DNA of 39,444 bases from JAZKJD01 sp040384585 (GTDB lineage Bacteria > Pseudomonadota > Gammaproteobacteria > Diplorickettsiales > Diplorickettsiaceae). The notes beneath the pieces were generated by a model, which worked only from the letters and a program-made list of their open reading frames with translations, ran no database searches and was not told the origin of the DNA. The stretch lies in assembly GCA_040384585.1 (NCBI GenBank), contig JAZKJD010000014.1, positions 1 through 39,444 of the forward strand, read 5' to 3'. Positions 31,689-39,444 of the stretch are shown piece after piece. How positions within the stretch are numbered: position 1 is the first letter of the stretch; each line of letters begins with the position of its first letter. The position numbers were made by a program, and so were the translations under genes.

Positions 31689-33116
31689 CTATTCCGTTTT
31701 TTTCTTTTTTGGCATGTAAAGATCGGTAATAGATCCTTCAAAGATTTCGCTGGCTAACATCACCGTCTCTGACAGCGTGGGATGCGGATGAATCGTCAAA
31801 GCAATATCCTCTGCCTCACAACCCATTTCAATCGCCAAAGCGATTTCGGCAATCAACTCGCCAGCATTAGGGCCAACAATCCCCGCGCCTAAAATACCTT
31901 GTGTTTTAGGATCAAATAATAATTTCGTTACGCCTTCATCACGACCTTGTCCTAAGGAACGTCCACTGGCCATCCAAGGAAATACCGCTTTTTCATAAGC
32001 AATATTCTTTTCTTTCGCTTCCATTTCAGTCACGCCTGCCCAAGCGATTTCTGGATCGGTATAAGCCACCGCAGGAATACAGCGCGGCTCAAAAAAGTGT
32101 TTTTTACCTGCAATAACTTCTGCAGCAACACGGCCTTCAGCCGAGGCCTTATGCGCTAACATGGGATTGCCAATGATATCCCCAATCGCAAAAATATGCG
32201 CTACCCGAGTCCTCAACTGTTTATCCACCAAAATAAAGCCTTGATCGTTAACTTCAATGCCTAATACCTCGGCGCCAATTAATTTTCCATTGGGTTTACG
32301 TCCTACTGCCGATAAAATACGATCAAAACGTTGTGGCTTATTCTCTGCATTTTCTCCTTCAAAATGAACCCATAAGCCATCTTTCTTCGCTTCTACACGA
32401 GTGACTTTCGTGTTTAATAAAAATTGATAGTGTTTGCTTAAACGCTTAGACAGTGGTTTTACAATATCTTCATCTGCGCCCGCAATAATTCTAGGCCCCC
32501 CTTCTGCCACTGTGATAGAAGCCCCCAACGCATGGTAGACAGTTGCCATTTCCATACCAATAATGCCACCCCCCAAAACCAAAAGCTCCCCTTTGGTTTC
32601 TTTAAGTTCGAGGGCGCCGGTTGAATCGATAATACGAGGATCGTCTGGCAAGAAAGGTAAGCGAACCGCATGCGATCCTGCCGCAATAATCGCTTGCTCA
32701 AATTGGACAAGTTGATTGCCTTTTGCTGTTTTTACTGTTAATTCATTTTTACCCGTAAATTTTCCATCGCCTTGAATTACGTCTACCTTACGTTGTTTCG
32801 CCAGTAGCGATAACCCACCCGTTAGCTTTTTAACAATACCGTCTTTCCACGAACGAAGTTTGTTAAGATCAACCTTAGGTTTTGAAAACTCCACACCAAA
32901 CTCTGCCATAGCCGCCGCCTCTTCAATGACTTTAGCGGCATGCAGTAAAGCTTTAGAAGGAATACAACCGACGTTTAAACAAACACCGCCTAAGGTCGCA
33001 TCCTTTTCCACCAAGATAACTTTTTTCCCTAAATCTGCTGCACGAAATGCAGCCGTATAACCGCCAGGTCCACTGCCTAATACCAGCACTTCAGTTTTTT
33101 TAGTTTCTACAAGCAT
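31689..33116 (-). CDS. lpdA: Dihydrolipoamide dehydrogenase (E3)
   Basis: This flavoenzyme reoxidises dihydrolipoamide in the pyruvate and 2-oxoglutarate dehydrogenase complexes, passing electrons to NAD+. The FAD-binding GSGPGGYTAAFRA (14-26) and the redox-active disulphide C46-C51 in GGVCLNVGCIPSK are present, as are the NAD fold LGGGIIGMEMATVYHALG and the C-terminal catalytic HPHPTLSE. The ATG at 33116 has AGAGGA five bases upstream and is preferred over a TTG ten codons earlier; length is 475 aa. No E1 or E2 gene is beside it, so the complexes are encoded elsewhere. Confidence 0.97.
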   Translation of the reverse strand: MLVETKKTEVLVLGSGPGGYTAAFRAADLGKKVILVEKDATLGGVCLNVGCIPSKALLHAAKVIEEAAAMAEFGVEFSKPKVDLNKLRSWKDGIVKKLTGGLSLLAKQRKVDVIQGDGKFTGKNELTVKTAKGNQLVQFEQAIIAAGSHAVRLPFLPDDPRIIDSTGALELKETKGELLVLGGGIIGMEMATVYHALGASITVAEGGPRIIAGADEDIVKPLSKRLSKHYQFLLNTKVTRVEAKKDGLWVHFEGENAENKPQRFDRILSAVGRKPNGKLIGAEVLGIEVNDQGFILVDKQLRTRVAHIFAIGDIIGNPMLAHKASAEGRVAAEVIAGKKHFFEPRCIPAVAYTDPEIAWAGVTEMEAKEKNIAYEKAVFPWMASGRSLGQGRDEGVTKLLFDPKTQGILGAGIVGPNAGELIAEIALAIEMGCEAEDIALTIHPHPTLSETVMLASEIFEGSITDLYMPKKKKTE

Positions 33117-33359
33117 ACGTTCCTCTTCAGTCAATATTGTGGACAAACACCAAACATTTCAGGATAAATAAAGTAGTGATTAGTGCTACAGTAAGAAGAT
33201 ACTGAAAACAGTACCCCTTGTTGTCACGGAATCCGCCGCCCTAGCCCAACTAACAGCCTCTCAGAAATTCCCGGATGAATTGTAATCAATCTGAAAAAGC
33301 TTAGCAATCATGTTTATTTCTTCGCTATTTTCCTTAGGGTGTGTAAACACACTAACTCG

Positions 33360-36300
33360 TTATCTTAACGTTAAGTATCGTTTATACGACGTAGGCTGCC
33401 TCTTTTCCCTATCCTGATTTTGTGAATGATTTCTGAAAAATCTTGCAGGAGATGATTCTTCAACAACGTTTGGCTGCCTCTTAGTAGGCTTGCTAAATTT
33501 CCGACCATCTTGCTCCGCTGCACTGCCTACAACGGTTGCTTGCATAGTCGCTGATGCAGTCGATATAGTTGAAATTTCTTCCCAGTGAAATAGATTCTTT
33601 AAGAAATTGAGAAAGCGCTGAAATAAGGAAATTTTAGGTGTAGCAGTAGTCGTCTCTTGCTCTTTTTCTGATTCAGTGGATAATGGTGTAGTGCTGGTAG
33701 GAGGTGTTAATTGCTCTTCTAGCTTCTCAGCCCCTTCACCCCTTTCTTTTACAACCACGTTCAGTAGATCTCTAGGCGTTTTTTTTAGCGCAGGAATATC
33801 AGTTTTTTTGTTCTCCTCCAAGTAGTTCTCTACCATACGACGAGATTGGGATGGGTCGATCCCTTTAACATTCAAAATTTCTTCCAGTTCACAGGGCAAG
33901 TAATCCTTCAATTCGATTTTATAAAAACGGTTCGCTAACGCTGGTGATAGGGGCTGTCTATATAAATAAGAAATAGGATTTTGCGTAGCAAATATAAAAA
34001 AACCGGATCGTTCTGCCTTATTACCCTGTAAATCCTGACCACTCATCAGCGCATTGAGTGTTTTTTCTAAGGGCGCTGTATTTAATTCATCAATAACGAC
34101 TATACTGCCATTATGAAAGGCCTGAGTTAACTTTTTCTCTATGTCAGTCGCATTAGCCGGAATATAATAGTAGCATTTTTCAGGATCGATATGGCTTTCG
34201 CAAAAACCTCTAGCACGTAACAGATTGATAACAAACGCACTTTTACCAATACCTGCCGAACCTTCCAGTAAAACACCACAGAGACCTGCTGTTGTCGTTA
34301 AGCGTGTTTTTTGTTCGTTGCGTATAACTAATGCATCACGAATAAGCTGTAAAGCACGCTGACGACTCCAAGTTAGCAAGTAATCTCCCAACCTTAATAC
34401 CTCTTCTCCTCTATGGCTTCTACGTAAATTACGATAACTGGTAGCTTGCTCATTATGTTTCTTCCATACCTTGCGTTGTGGTTTAGAGAGATAAGGTTTT
34501 ACTTCATCGTACGACACTAAATAGGCTTTTTGCAACACAGTGGTATTATTGTTTTGATATTGTTCAGTGCAATACAATGCTATGAGTCTTAATACCATCA
34601 TTTCTAGATTACGTGGTGTCAACGACGACCCTTTTTTTGTTTCCTGGAACAATGCTTTATATGCCTTGACAAAAAAATGCGCTATTTTCTTTTGTTCCTT
34701 CTGGGATAAAGGAAGATTAAGAGACTGACAACCTTTTTTTAGCAGCGGGTAGGTAATGTTAGAAACTAAAAATGTGTCTGACCAATCCTGAAATTGAACA
34801 GTATAGGAATGTCGTTCAAAAAATCGATGATATTGACGTCCCTCAAATTCGGATGGATTACCACAAAGAATAATTTTATGTCGTATTGTTAATGGATAAT
34901 AATTGCCTTGGATAAAAAGTCCTGGGGGATTGAGAAAAAGTCCTTCAAAGCGATCAAATAAACCTTCTCTGCTTAGATTCGCTTCATCGATAAATAACAC
35001 CTGCATTGTGTCGTTTTCATTACTCTTGGCCCACGCTTCCACCTGATCCATCCCCACCGATAATTTAAGTCTTTGTCCTTTTGCAGCGTAAAAAGGAACA
35101 AGTTTCTTTAGAATAAGTGTCGTTTTGCCAATCCCAGAAGGACCGGTAACAAATACACAAGACTTGCGATCCAATGGCTCCTGCAACTCTTTTAAGCGCT
35201 GAATTTCTTCTTGAATTTCTTCTGTGGAATCTCTTTGTAAAAAAGAGATATCATTTTTTTTTAATTTTTCTCCAGTGGTAACAAGCTGCACAGGATTGGC
35301 ATGGAAACTGGCGAAAGGTTTACAGGGATTTTTATCAGGCGATCGCTTAAATTCGTTTACAATATTGCTTAATTGCAGATAACACAATCCTAAAGTATTC
35401 CAGTTTTTCTTTTTAAATTGCTTAAGAAGAAGCTCCGGTATACCATCCTCTGCTAATTGAGTCATATACTCTTCGTGAGAGAAATCCCTACTTTCGCAAT
35501 GCCCTGGCAATTTATCCAAATTGTTAAATATTTTTTTCTGCTCGCTTAACAAGCAGATTTTACCCTTTTTCGGAAAATATTTTTTTCCATTGGCTATAAA
35601 AAAAGGATTTTCTGTAAATAGGTTAGCTAATTGATAAGCTAGCTCGGTTGTAAATGTTCCCTTTAGTATTACTGTCCGGCCATCAGCCAAATATTTTAAC
35701 AATTCACCTCTGGATTGCTGAAAAGACGGAAAGGCTGATGCTTTTTTCCTATCTGTAAACTGCACCTGAATAGGATTCACTAAGTCAGAGTAAGTCGTTG
35801 TCGAATCAATAGGGATGACAATAGGCTTATCTTCCATAGTAAATAATTTTTTCAAAAAGAAATCTGAATCATTGCTTAAATAACACTGGGCAAAATGAGG
35901 AGTATCTTTCGTTTTGACCGTTTGTTCCGAAGTAACATGCGTATAACAAGCACTTGCAAATGTAGCTGGTAACGTTACATCCTCTGCCAAAATCAAGTGA
36001 AGCTTAACACCCTCCTGATTTGTTCGCTGGCATAGCTTAGCCCAGATACCCTCATCAAGCGAATGCGTAACATATAAGCGCAATGTTTTTTTAAATGATA
36101 AGAGCAATCCTGTTAATTCAGTAATACAGGCATTCTCACAATGGTAAGTATAAAATAAAGGATCTACTGTGTAGGGCGTAAGAATAAAATCTGCCCTTAC
36201 ATTAGGATAAGCGGATTCCATAGAGATAGTTTTTGGGAAATCATAGACAGGTTCAGTCAGTTTCCAGCAGAATGAACTTGGCAAAGCAATCTTCTCCCCA

Positions 36301-39227
36301 TTACACTCTATTGTACGGTGAAAAAATAAGTCGTAGAAGAAAAGCTGGCAATCGCGATCGGTTTTGATTGGAGCATGCCGAATTTCAATTGGCTTGTTTT
36401 CTGTGATAGCGATTGATAACGCACCGGGAGACCAAGTGAAAGGAGAGGAAGAAGATTGTCCTGTTAGCTGGAAACGACCTATCAGCTTCTCTCTCCAATC
36501 TTTACCATGGTACAGTTCCACAACTGATTTTTTACAACCAAAAGACCCTATAGTCGGCTGCAGAGCTGCTGACTCTGGCAAAGGCAATTTCCACTGCTGT
36601 TTAACGTAGAGCCGCGACAACATATCTTCGCCCATACGTTGACTGGTAGTTGAATCCATTGCCGCAAAGATAATGATACTATCTGGAATAAAGATATCAC
36701 CCAAGCGACGCGGCCTATCAAAAATAGTGTTATACCCTACGTCAGTCCCCTCATAATCCATAAAATTAACAAGCAGGATATCGCCTGCTTTGAGTTGTTT
36801 TAAATTGCAAACAAAAGGGCTATCAATTAATTCATATCCCATCTGAGCTACTTTCAACGTTTTAAGCTGCAATGTTTTAAAGCCAGGAAGATAAAGAACA
36901 CATTGCTGCGATTGCGCTTGCTTATTTAGATAGCGGTAAAATGCATCGATATCAGCCCCCGTAGAAAAGATTAGCATCGCTTGTGGCTGACAACACTGAA
37001 TAAGCTTCTCTTTTAAGACAGAGATCGCTTCCATTATCGGATCTATTATCGGGGATGAAAGAGGCGGATTCACTTCACTTTTTTCATTAATCACTTCACT
37101 CTGCGCTAATATTACAGGTTCAATGACGGGTTCAAATTTGAGTTCGCCAGGAGAACCTCCTAAATCCTGTTTGAACCATTGCTCTTGATATTTAATTTCT
37201 ACAAAAGCGTGACAATCATTCCTTACTATACGAGAGTTAATTCCAAATTTCTCAGCAAGCAAAAAAAATAATATCGCTCTATGTCTACATGCTCCAACTC
37301 CTCTGTTTAAAAAATAGTTCCAGTCCGTATATCCTCCAACACGCTGAAATCCATCCTCCCAATCTCGTTCGCCAAACTGGCGTAGCGTTTTTGTTAACGC
37401 GGCGATACGTTCATTGCAGTCTAATAATAGAAACTGATTATAAGCATCGTTTTTTTTCATGTGCCCATTTTCTTCAAAAGACAGTTCTCTTACTCTATCT
37501 GAGCAATCTTCTACACTAGCGTTTTTCCAGGGTACAGTATCCTGCTGTCTGGGAATTTCTAGCCGATATCGTATCTGTATTTTCTGTTTTTGCTCGATAT
37601 TACTTTGCGCTAGTCTCACGCAATATTGATTACTCTGATCCGAATAAGCAAATTCCAGCGGTAAAATCGCCTGGTAAGCTGTTAGCTTTTCTTGGACAGT
37701 TAATGATGGCAAAAAACTCCAAGTTTGCTTTGTGAGTATTACGCAAACATTACCCCAGTGGATATCATCGTCAGTTTTTTTCAGCTCAACTTCAGTATCA
37801 CTTGAGCAATGAAGAGGTTGTATGACTAGCTTCTGTGGCTGAAAAGTGTTTATCCCATATCGTAAAACATTCCCTTCCAAGGACAATGTATTATTGACAA
37901 TCATCCTATATTCTCTAACAGAACAAGACTCAAAATATTTTCTTACAGTAATTTCCGGAAATTTTCCGAGGAGCCTAATATCTCTACCTATCTCACCAGA
38001 GGACGCTACCTCCTTCTTTTTGGAATCGTTGGTATGAATAACGTTACTACCCATCTTAGGCTCACGGAAGAAAGCTATCTCTTCTTCCCCCAGCTTAACT
38101 TCAAATAATTTTTCTGAAGTCGCTGAATAGTCACGAAGAAAACTCTCAATATACTGCTCCGTAGATAAATACATTACATTATAATAAAAGCGGCTTTGTA
38201 CTTGCAGCGCATACTTGTTATCTCCCCCCTCCCCCATACACAACGGCAAATTTATTCTCGCTGCTACCTCACTATCAAAGAAAGAACTTAAATAAATTGT
38301 CGACGCTATATACATACCATTCATAGATTTACGGAAAGATTCAAGGACGCCTACTCCTTGATAATAAAAAAGCGTTAGGGTATTAGGGAGAGTAGCCCTT
38401 CCCAAGAACATAGCATCAGGCAGGGCGTCCAGTCTTATATCTACATCAAGTTCCTTAACAGATCTAATGAGAGAAGAAACTTGCCTTGTATTTGAATTAT
38501 ATAGAAATAGCAATCGTTTAATAGGCCAGCTAAAAACTTCTAAACATATTTCATTCAAATTTTCATCAGTATCTCCCAAAACAAGAAGGTTCAGCAAAGA
38601 AAAAGCTTGTGTCTTCATTTCCTTACAGACTTGTAAATAATAGGATGGCTTAGTAGACTTCAACTTAGCTAAATCCTCTATCTCCAGCGTGGGTTCGTTT
38701 TCTATCAGGTCATAGAATTTTTTTTTGAAGCAACACAGATCATCGTCGTTACCCCTAAATAGAGTTTTTGTAATAAAATAATCGATAATACTTAAATGAT
38801 CTCGCGCTATATTTTCTATCGCCGCCATTTGAAAAATGGAAGCGCTAGTAGATAGTCGATAAGGTAAATTATTTTGCTGTAAATCACTAAGAAGATCAGT
38901 CGTTTTTTTTAAGCGAATAAGTTTAGAAGCCGTAGGAAGCCATACTGTAAATTCCAGATTAAGTAATTCCTGTACTAAGTTAAGGTAATCATCCCGTTGT
39001 TTTTCTGATAGAAACAACAGATACCAATCGTTAAGGATCAGTTGTTTCTTCTTTTCTTCGCCTTTTTGATAACCGTATTGTACCCAACAATCTGGTCTGT
39101 TCTCTAGGAAATGCGTTATGCAGAGTTTCCCTGTTGGATTGCGAGTCCGTTGATTGTCAAGAGAAGGTTCTGTGTAAAAAAAGAAAGACCGATAACGCTG
39201 TAACACTTCAGATAGAGTTGGCAACAT
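33360..39227 (-). CDS. Giant transglutaminase-like/double AAA+ protein (1955 aa), candidate effector
   Basis: Three modules are visible. Residues about 600-700 hold a transglutaminase-like papain-fold core with the triad C647 (GVGACRHRA), H673 (DCHAFVEI) and D688 (WFKQDLGG). AAA+ module 1 has Walker A GPSGIGKT (1362-1369), Walker B LFIDEAN (D1414, E1415) and sensor-1 CGNP (about 1455-1458). Module 2 has Walker A GSAGIGKS (1656-1663), Walker B VVIDELN (D1713, E1714) and sensor-1 ATQNP (N1750). They resemble dynein/midasin/MoxR-type AAA+ units that remodel proteins. Residues 1-600 and 700-1350 are not recognised. A Ser/Thr-rich tail contains the motif TPKISLFQRFLNFLKNLFHW (1863-1882) shared with the 7788 protein. 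It has no signal peptide. A TTAA-N7-TTAA element and a dispersed repeat lie upstream. A Dot/Icm-secreted protein-modifying and remodelling enzyme is inferred. Confidence 0.8.
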   Translation of the reverse strand: MLPTLSEVLQRYRSFFFYTEPSLDNQRTRNPTGKLCITHFLENRPDCWVQYGYQKGEEKKKQLILNDWYLLFLSEKQRDDYLNLVQELLNLEFTVWLPTASKLIRLKKTTDLLSDLQQNNLPYRLSTSASIFQMAAIENIARDHLSIIDYFITKTLFRGNDDDLCCFKKKFYDLIENEPTLEIEDLAKLKSTKPSYYLQVCKEMKTQAFSLLNLLVLGDTDENLNEICLEVFSWPIKRLLFLYNSNTRQVSSLIRSVKELDVDIRLDALPDAMFLGRATLPNTLTLFYYQGVGVLESFRKSMNGMYIASTIYLSSFFDSEVAARINLPLCMGEGGDNKYALQVQSRFYYNVMYLSTEQYIESFLRDYSATSEKLFEVKLGEEEIAFFREPKMGSNVIHTNDSKKKEVASSGEIGRDIRLLGKFPEITVRKYFESCSVREYRMIVNNTLSLEGNVLRYGINTFQPQKLVIQPLHCSSDTEVELKKTDDDIHWGNVCVILTKQTWSFLPSLTVQEKLTAYQAILPLEFAYSDQSNQYCVRLAQSNIEQKQKIQIRYRLEIPRQQDTVPWKNASVEDCSDRVRELSFEENGHMKKNDAYNQFLLLDCNERIAALTKTLRQFGERDWEDGFQRVGGYTDWNYFLNRGVGACRHRAILFFLLAEKFGINSRIVRNDCHAFVEIKYQEQWFKQDLGGSPGELKFEPVIEPVILAQSEVINEKSEVNPPLSSPIIDPIMEAISVLKEKLIQCCQPQAMLIFSTGADIDAFYRYLNKQAQSQQCVLYLPGFKTLQLKTLKVAQMGYELIDSPFVCNLKQLKAGDILLVNFMDYEGTDVGYNTIFDRPRRLGDIFIPDSIIIFAAMDSTTSQRMGEDMLSRLYVKQQWKLPLPESAALQPTIGSFGCKKSVVELYHGKDWREKLIGRFQLTGQSSSSPFTWSPGALSIAITENKPIEIRHAPIKTDRDCQLFFYDLFFHRTIECNGEKIALPSSFCWKLTEPVYDFPKTISMESAYPNVRADFILTPYTVDPLFYTYHCENACITELTGLLLSFKKTLRLYVTHSLDEGIWAKLCQRTNQEGVKLHLILAEDVTLPATFASACYTHVTSEQTVKTKDTPHFAQCYLSNDSDFFLKKLFTMEDKPIVIPIDSTTTYSDLVNPIQVQFTDRKKASAFPSFQQSRGELLKYLADGRTVILKGTFTTELAYQLANLFTENPFFIANGKKYFPKKGKICLLSEQKKIFNNLDKLPGHCESRDFSHEEYMTQLAEDGIPELLLKQFKKKNWNTLGLCYLQLSNIVNEFKRSPDKNPCKPFASFHANPVQLVTTGEKLKKNDISFLQRDSTEEIQEEIQRLKELQEPLDRKSCVFVTGPSGIGKTTLILKKLVPFYAAKGQRLKLSVGMDQVEAWAKSNENDTMQVLFIDEANLSREGLFDRFEGLFLNPPGLFIQGNYYPLTIRHKIILCGNPSEFEGRQYHRFFERHSYTVQFQDWSDTFLVSNITYPLLKKGCQSLNLPLSQKEQKKIAHFFVKAYKALFQETKKGSSLTPRNLEMMVLRLIALYCTEQYQNNNTTVLQKAYLVSYDEVKPYLSKPQRKVWKKHNEQATSYRNLRRSHRGEEVLRLGDYLLTWSRQRALQLIRDALVIRNEQKTRLTTTAGLCGVLLEGSAGIGKSAFVINLLRARGFCESHIDPEKCYYYIPANATDIEKKLTQAFHNGSIVVIDELNTAPLEKTLNALMSGQDLQGNKAERSGFFIFATQNPISYLYRQPLSPALANRFYKIELKDYLPCELEEILNVKGIDPSQSRRMVENYLEENKKTDIPALKKTPRDLLNVVVKERGEGAEKLEEQLTPPTSTTPLSTESEKEQETTTATPKISLFQRFLNFLKNLFHWEEISTISTASATMQATVVGSAAEQDGRKFSKPTKRQPNVVEESSPARFFRNHSQNQDREKRQPTSYKRYLTLR

Positions 39228-39312
39228 AACTTAGTCTCTAAATAAATTTCAGACAACAAACATCAAGTGCAAGACTCATCAGGTCGAGCAATAACCAAGG
39301 TACATTAAATAT

Positions 39313-39329
39313 ATTAACTAATTGTTAAG
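39313..39329 (-). promoter_or_regulatory. PmrA-box-like site (imperfect) upstream of the giant gene
   Basis: On the minus strand the sequence is CTTAAC, five bases, GTTAAT: both TTAA cores with the correct 7-base gap, but with one flanking mismatch in each half. Ten bases on is TACCTT, a weak -10. The first half is fused to GTGCC, exactly as at 269-277 upstream of the 421 gene. It lies 86 bases before the ATG. Confidence 0.35.
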
Positions 39330-39353
39330 GGCACTTCTAAAAATTGATTATTC

Positions 39354-39444
39354 CTCTGCACGCTACAAAAAATAAAAATAGTCCGTCACGGCGAGGCCGA
39401 AACGTTAGTGAGGCCGTGGCCATCCAGAAAAAATGAAGCGTTTC
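39354..39444. repeat. Dispersed repeat, copy 3 (runs off the window)
   Basis: CTCTGCACGCTACAAAAA at 39354-39371 matches the left terminus of copy 1 at 17 of 18 positions. The body continues with CGTCACGGCGAGGCCGAA and a CCAG-AAAAAA stretch, as in the other copies. The other end is outside the window. Similarity to copy 0 extends past the terminus towards the giant gene to about 39325 (TTAAGGGCAC). Confidence 0.6.

Noticed and set aside
31481..31741. Reading frames on the minus strand across the repeat downstream of paralogue B
   Set aside because: They lie in repeat sequence and in the 3' ends of two convergent genes and resemble no protein.
33184..33285. Short frame between lpdA and the giant gene ending in LTASQKFPDEL
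   Set aside because: About 33 codons without a start; it may be a remnant, but nothing supports a gene.
1..39444. tRNA, rRNA, CRISPR array or intact insertion sequence
   Set aside because: No cloverleaf, rRNA segment, regularly spaced direct repeats or intact transposase gene was seen on either strand. Only non-autonomous elements and relics are present.

Overview
The window looks like a chromosomal segment of an intracellular, host-associated gammaproteobacterium of the Legionellales. A relative of Rickettsiella/Diplorickettsia or Coxiella fits best. The reasons are the AT-rich composition, the dotD-dotC-dotB cluster of a Dot/Icm (type IVB) secretion system, niacin salvage, gammaproteobacterial housekeeping genes (rsmD, epmA, ftsY, accBC, recG, hemA, prfA) and several large lineage-specific proteins that resemble secreted effectors. 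The genus is an inference from gene content; no rRNA gene is present to confirm it.

Layout. 1-2000: a repeat/MITE-rich region around an unrecognised, weakly ATP-grasp-like gene (421-1827). 2100-4235: hemF and hemJ (divergent), a small secreted Cys protein and a rubredoxin. 4310-6450: a metzincin-type metalloprotease whose N-terminus is split from its ribosome-binding site by a 10-A run. 6544-9190: ftsY, an ankyrin-like effector candidate and rsmD. 9256-12693: a tightly overlapping dotD-dotC-dotB-epmA operon, followed by a nuclease/transposase relic. 12909-18874 (minus strand): pncB-pncA, a DksA with a histone-H1-like tail, prmC, a membrane protein and prfA, with two palindromic insertions. 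19054-23507: a second small secreted Cys protein, a one-TM protein and a four-gene Mla-type lipid ABC transporter. 23490-28855: hemA, accC-accB and recG. 28933-31542: two tandem paralogous membrane/coiled-coil proteins. 31689-33116: lpdA. 33360-39227: a 1955-residue protein with a transglutaminase-like triad and two AAA+ modules.

How it fits together. DotB, DotC and DotD are the secretion ATPase and two outer-membrane lipoproteins of the Dot/Icm machine. The non-conserved genes are candidate cargo. Three observations link several of them. (i) The genes at 421, 7788 and 39227 each carry a TTAA-N7-TTAA element upstream, with a similarly spaced downstream hexamer in each; this resembles the PmrA box. 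(ii) The 7788 and 39227 products share a C-terminal motif of about 22 residues. (iii) A dispersed repeat ending in TTTTTGTAGCGTGCA lies next to the 421, 30088 and 39227 genes, and at two of these it runs directly into the TTAA element. Together these suggest a co-regulated effector set that has been shuffled or remodelled by small repeats. This remains a prediction.
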